This document shows positions 61,141 to 64,000 of a DNA stretch of 64,000 nucleotides, one piece after another; position 1 is the first letter of the stretch; each line of letters starts with the position of its first letter. Below the pieces are notes generated by a model. The model was not told the origin of the DNA. It was given only the letters and a program-made list of their open reading frames with translations, and did not search any database. The DNA is taken from NCBI GenBank assembly GCA_023435725.1, contig JAEYRD010000160.1, positions 50,731 through 114,730 of the forward strand, read 5' to 3'. Source of the stretch: Pseudomonadota bacterium. GTDB taxonomy: Bacteria > Pseudomonadota > Alphaproteobacteria > Rhizobiales > Xanthobacteraceae. The translations under genes and the position numbers were made by a program.

Positions 61141-63204
61141 TTACCGGTTGCTGACCTGCAACGGGCCGCCGGTTGCGTCCGATATGCGGGCGATGGCTCC
61201 GTTGCGGCCGCTCATCATGCCGTCGAGCCGGTCGCGCTCCTTCTCGAAGCCGGCGAGCATCGTACCTTCCAGCGAACGGCCGCGCGGCAGTTTCACGCGC
61301 ATCGGGTCGACGAAGCGGCCGTTGACCAGGATTTCGTAGTGAACGTGGGGGCCGGTCGACTGGCCGGTCGAACCGACGAAGCCGATGACCTGACCCTGCC
61401 GCACCTTCTTGCCCGGCTCCATGCCCTTGGCGAAGGCCGACATGTGGCCGTAGGCGGTCTCGTAGCCGTTGTTGTGCTTGATGCGGATATATTTGCCGTA
61501 GCCGCCCTCGAGCTGGGCCTTCTCGATCACGCCATTGCCGGCGGAGAAGATCGGCGTGCCGTAGGTGGTGGCCCAGTCGACGCCGGTGTGCATCTTCACA
61601 TAGCCAAGGATCGGATGGCGGCGGCCGCCGAAACCGGAGCGCATGATCGCGCTGTTGACAGGCTTGCGCACCAGGAACTTCTTCGCGCTCTTGCCGCTCT
61701 CGTCATAGTAGTCGACGACGCCGTCGTCGGGGCTCTGGTAGCGGTAGTATTTCTTGGTCTCGCCGCCGACCGTGAGGGAAGCGAACAGCACGTCGTTCTT
61801 TTCGCTCGAGGTCGTGCCCTCTTCTTCGCCGGCATAGAACACGTCGAATGAATCGCCCGGCTGCACCTTGCGCTGGAAATCGACGTCGTAGGAGTAGATC
61901 TTGATCATGTCGTCGATGACCGGCATCGGCACTTTGTTGCGCATCGCGGTCTCGTAGATGCTCTGGTAGAGCCGCACGCCGGAGCCGTCGTCATCGTCAT
62001 CGTCTTCGCTGTTGGCATTGGCCGCGGCGTCGGCGACGGTGTTCATGCTGGACACGTCGACCGCGACGTATTTGCCGAGATCGGACAGCGCCGCGATCGC
62101 CTCGACCACGGTGTCGTTGGCGACGACGACGCGGTAGGGCTGCAGCCGGGCGCCGGGGCTTGCGGGCGCCATCAGGATGCGGAGCTTCTCGCCTTCCTTC
62201 AGGCCGCCGTCGCGGCCGCGTTGGCCGAGCGTTGCGGCAATTGCCTTGATCTCCTCCGGCGTGGCGCCGAGGTCGCGCAGAACGGAGGAGACGCTGTCGC
62301 CCTTCTTGACCATGTGAACGCGTTCGCCGTTCGGGTTGCCGCCGGTGATCTGCTCCTTGGTCTTCGGCAACAGCGTGACGTTCTCCGGCACCACGCGCGT
62401 CTCGAAGCCGGCATAGGGATCGGACGGCGACACTTCGGTGGCGTAGGCCATCTTGATGTCGGACGAACCGGTCGCGCCGGAGACGTCGGCGGTGGCATTG
62501 GCGAGCGAGGCATAGCGCACCCCGCCATTGCCACGCCAGTTGGCGGCGTCGCGCACCCGCATCAGGATGTCGTCGAGCGCCACCACCGCGGAAATCTTGG
62601 CCTTCGGCAGCACCGGCGACAGGTCCTTGGTAACGAAGGAGACCTCGGCGTCGGGTTCGACGGCTTCCGGATTGTTGGGGTCGTCCGATGCGGTCTTGGG
62701 ATCGGAGCCGACGTCGGTCAGCATGCGCTGGGCGTTGAACGGCGGAACCTTCGCCGACAGATCGCTCGTCGTCATCGACAGATTGCCGGCGATCCGGACG
62801 AAGGGACGCACCCGCATCACGTCGCGATTGCCGACGCGCGCCACGGTGGAGACGCGTACGATGTTGCGCGAGGCGGTGGCTTCGTTCGGCGGCGGCAGGC
62901 GGTCGGCCTTGTGCAGCGTGACGGCGCGATCGGCCGCGCCGAACGCTCCACGGAGCGCGCCCTCGACGCGCTCCGGCACCTTGGCGAAGGTCATCTCGCC
63001 GTCGAGCGATGCGAAAACGGCGCCGCCGATCAGGGCCGCGCCGCAGAGTCCGGTCAGAATTGTCCCGCTGAACCATTGTACCGAGACGCGGCGGCGATCG
63101 ATGACGGCGGCCTCAGAACCATCGACGGAAAGCGGCGGCTCGTGGCCGAGATCGATGATCCCGGTCTCACGCCCGTAAGCGCCGCGTGACGTCCTCTGGT
63201 TCAA
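61141..63204 (-). CDS. M23-family murein endopeptidase with membrane anchor
   Basis: A 687-residue protein read from a TTG at 63204 with GGGGGA upstream; an ATG at 63291 would add 29 residues. A membrane segment lies near residue 45 (TILTGLCGAALIGGAVFASL). A long periplasmic region follows with a LysM/OapA-like part (VHMVKKGDSVSSVLRDLG) and an acidic run EDDDDDD. The C-terminal LytM/M23 domain carries the zinc motif HPILGYVKMHTGVDW (HxnD) near 550 and GPHVHYE (HxH) near 640, so it should be active. It would cut cross-links in peptidoglycan. Confidence 0.93.
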   Translation of the reverse strand: MNQRTSRGAYGRETGIIDLGHEPPLSVDGSEAAVIDRRRVSVQWFSGTILTGLCGAALIGGAVFASLDGEMTFAKVPERVEGALRGAFGAADRAVTLHKADRLPPPNEATASRNIVRVSTVARVGNRDVMRVRPFVRIAGNLSMTTSDLSAKVPPFNAQRMLTDVGSDPKTASDDPNNPEAVEPDAEVSFVTKDLSPVLPKAKISAVVALDDILMRVRDAANWRGNGGVRYASLANATADVSGATGSSDIKMAYATEVSPSDPYAGFETRVVPENVTLLPKTKEQITGGNPNGERVHMVKKGDSVSSVLRDLGATPEEIKAIAATLGQRGRDGGLKEGEKLRILMAPASPGARLQPYRVVVANDTVVEAIAALSDLGKYVAVDVSSMNTVADAAANANSEDDDDDDGSGVRLYQSIYETAMRNKVPMPVIDDMIKIYSYDVDFQRKVQPGDSFDVFYAGEEEGTTSSEKNDVLFASLTVGGETKKYYRYQSPDDGVVDYYDESGKSAKKFLVRKPVNSAIMRSGFGGRRHPILGYVKMHTGVDWATTYGTPIFSAGNGVIEKAQLEGGYGKYIRIKHNNGYETAYGHMSAFAKGMEPGKKVRQGQVIGFVGSTGQSTGPHVHYEILVNGRFVDPMRVKLPRGRSLEGTMLAGFEKERDRLDGMMSGRNGAIARISDATGGPLQVSNR

Positions 63205-63731
63205 CCCAAGTCCCCCAATCAACGACCCAAGATGCCCGTTTTCGAACCTCTCCTGGCCGCCCTCTTGAAGGGGGATTGCCGGAAAAGGCAAGCCGCATAG
63301 GCGTCCGCGCTCAGAAAGCCCCGACGGGGGCCGGCCGAAATTACGAACAGCTAGGCAGGTGAAGGTCTCTCGATGTCTCTCGAATGTCCGAAGAAGGCCG
63401 CATCATCGTAAGATCGCCTCCCTCTGACCCCATGAAAATCGCCGGCAGCCCCCACTGGCATCCCCGCGATTCAAGCTAGTCTCTTATCAGAACGCCGCGG
63501 GAATGTGGCTCAAGTACGGCGCCTAATATGGAAAAAGTTTCCTGAACGGCAGGGGCGCGCGAGGCCGCCCTGGAGGGGCGCACCAAGCCGCCTCCGGAGC
63601 CCTTCCGGAGCTCCCTGGAGTGCGAACTTTTTTTGAGATTTTTGCCGCGCCGCTTCGGCTCGCCGGCTCCATGGGGCTCTAACCAGCTGGAAACGCGGGA
63701 TTTTTCCAAGGGGCCGCCGTACGACGATTTG
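63205..63731. other. Region between M23 gene and rRNA promoter, nothing recognised
   Basis: About 527 bases with no coding gene that I trust. It presumably includes the leftward M23 promoter. A frame on the minus strand that spans 63476-63964 has low-complexity composition and runs through the rRNA leader, so I do not count it as a gene. Confidence 0.5.
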
Positions 63732-63774
63732 TTGACAATGGGCGTTGACAATCCCGATCGGCGGGGACTATAAC
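63732..63774 (+). promoter_or_regulatory. rRNA operon promoter
   Basis: TTGACA at 63745-63750 and TATAAC at 63769-63774 with an 18-base spacer form a strong sigma-70-type promoter. A second TTGACAAT lies 13 bases upstream (63732-63739). Purine-poor start region and the leader that follows identify it as an rrn promoter. Confidence 0.85.
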
Positions 63775-63779
63775 CCAAC

Positions 63780-64000
63780 CACTGAGCGCGGCGCCGCCGG
63801 GTCACTGACCAGGGCGAGCGAACGCGCCGCTGATGCTCCTCACCTTGTTGAGTGAACGCAACAACTGACAGTTGTCGGTTGGGGTTCATTCTTCGTCGGT
63901 AAGGGTATCGGAACCCTTCCTCTCGGGAAGGTTGGGACCTCCAAGGTCCCGGGCTGTTTGACAAGTGAAGATGAAGAAAGAGAAACGTGGACGGCGGAGT
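63780..64000 (+). other. rRNA operon leader (16S gene lies beyond the window)
   Basis: The transcribed leader holds several stem-loops: TTGTTG-N8-CAACAA at 63845-63864, CAACTG-A-CAGTTG at 63862-63874, CCTTCC-TCTC-GGGAAGG near 63916, and GGGACCT-CCA-AGGTCCC near 63939. It ends CTGTTTGACAAGTGAAGATG and AAACGTGGACGGCGGAGT, which matches my memory of Bradyrhizobium 16S leaders. The 16S gene should begin within a few hundred bases to the right. Confidence 0.8.

Noticed and set aside
63476..63964. 162-residue frame on the minus strand at the right end
   Set aside because: It runs antisense through the rRNA promoter and leader, has low-complexity Arg/Ser/Gly content and no ribosome site or family feature.

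Overview
The window is about 64 kb of GC-rich chromosomal DNA from an alphaproteobacterium, almost certainly Bradyrhizobium or a very close relative. The signs are a TlpA of 221 residues with its active-site cysteines at about 107 and 110 beside argH-lptM-lysA, a TIGR02302 protein split into two tandem frames (described for B. japonicum), a SAM-II riboswitch before metX, and the short palindromic intergenic repeats typical of the genus. Coding density is high on both strands. I see no prophage, IS element, CRISPR array, tRNA or plasmid function. The last 800 bases hold the promoter and leader of an rRNA operon whose 16S gene must begin just past the right edge.

Layout. 1-4552: a peptide/nickel-type ABC transporter (C-terminus of the binding protein, two permeases, two ATPases), then an MFS carrier (to 5853). 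5866-15211: a HAD hydrolase, an AraC regulator divergent from a very large glycine-rich autotransporter adhesin, dodecin, an EamA exporter, a GT87-type membrane protein and an HNH protein. 15377-16354: an orphan TctC-type binding protein. 16446-24385: a six-gene leftward catabolic cluster (nitronate monooxygenase-like protein, branched-chain-type binding protein, acyl-CoA synthetase, DUF2855 protein, NTF2-like/FMO fusion, NHL-repeat protein) with a divergent LysR regulator and two matching TTCA-N4-TGAA sites in the control region. 25450-30621: DNA repair glycosylase, GluQRS, a soluble hybrid histidine kinase, a YihY protein, a HIG1-type small membrane protein and cobalamin adenosyltransferase. 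30747-33536: etfB-etfA and a 3-hydroxybutyryl-CoA dehydrogenase. 33743-37919: a YjfB-like protein, tlpA, argH, lptM and lysA. 38060-42716: a 3-hydroxyisobutyrate dehydrogenase-family protein, a carboxymuconolactone decarboxylase-family protein and the split TIGR02302 pair.

42903-49471 is an envelope and division block: response regulator, zinc-ribbon membrane protein, ftsE, ftsX, YdcF, PlsC, ChaC and a DUF2125 protein. 49607-54776 is an amino-acid block: tyrosine-pathway dehydrogenase, hisC and chorismate mutase leftward, then a SAM-II riboswitch with a terminator-like platform followed by metX-metW rightward. 54894-63204: alpha/beta hydrolase, a TIGR02594 secreted protein, a MOSC protein, clpB, a small unknown protein and an M23 peptidase.

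Most of the window is ordinary core metabolism and housekeeping. The stretches most worth following are the LysR-linked catabolic cluster of unknown substrate, the autotransporter with its possible palindromic operator, the chorismate mutase with an unexplained C-terminal half, the split TIGR02302 pair in which the second frame has its own export signal, and the control regions before metX, clpB and the rRNA operon.
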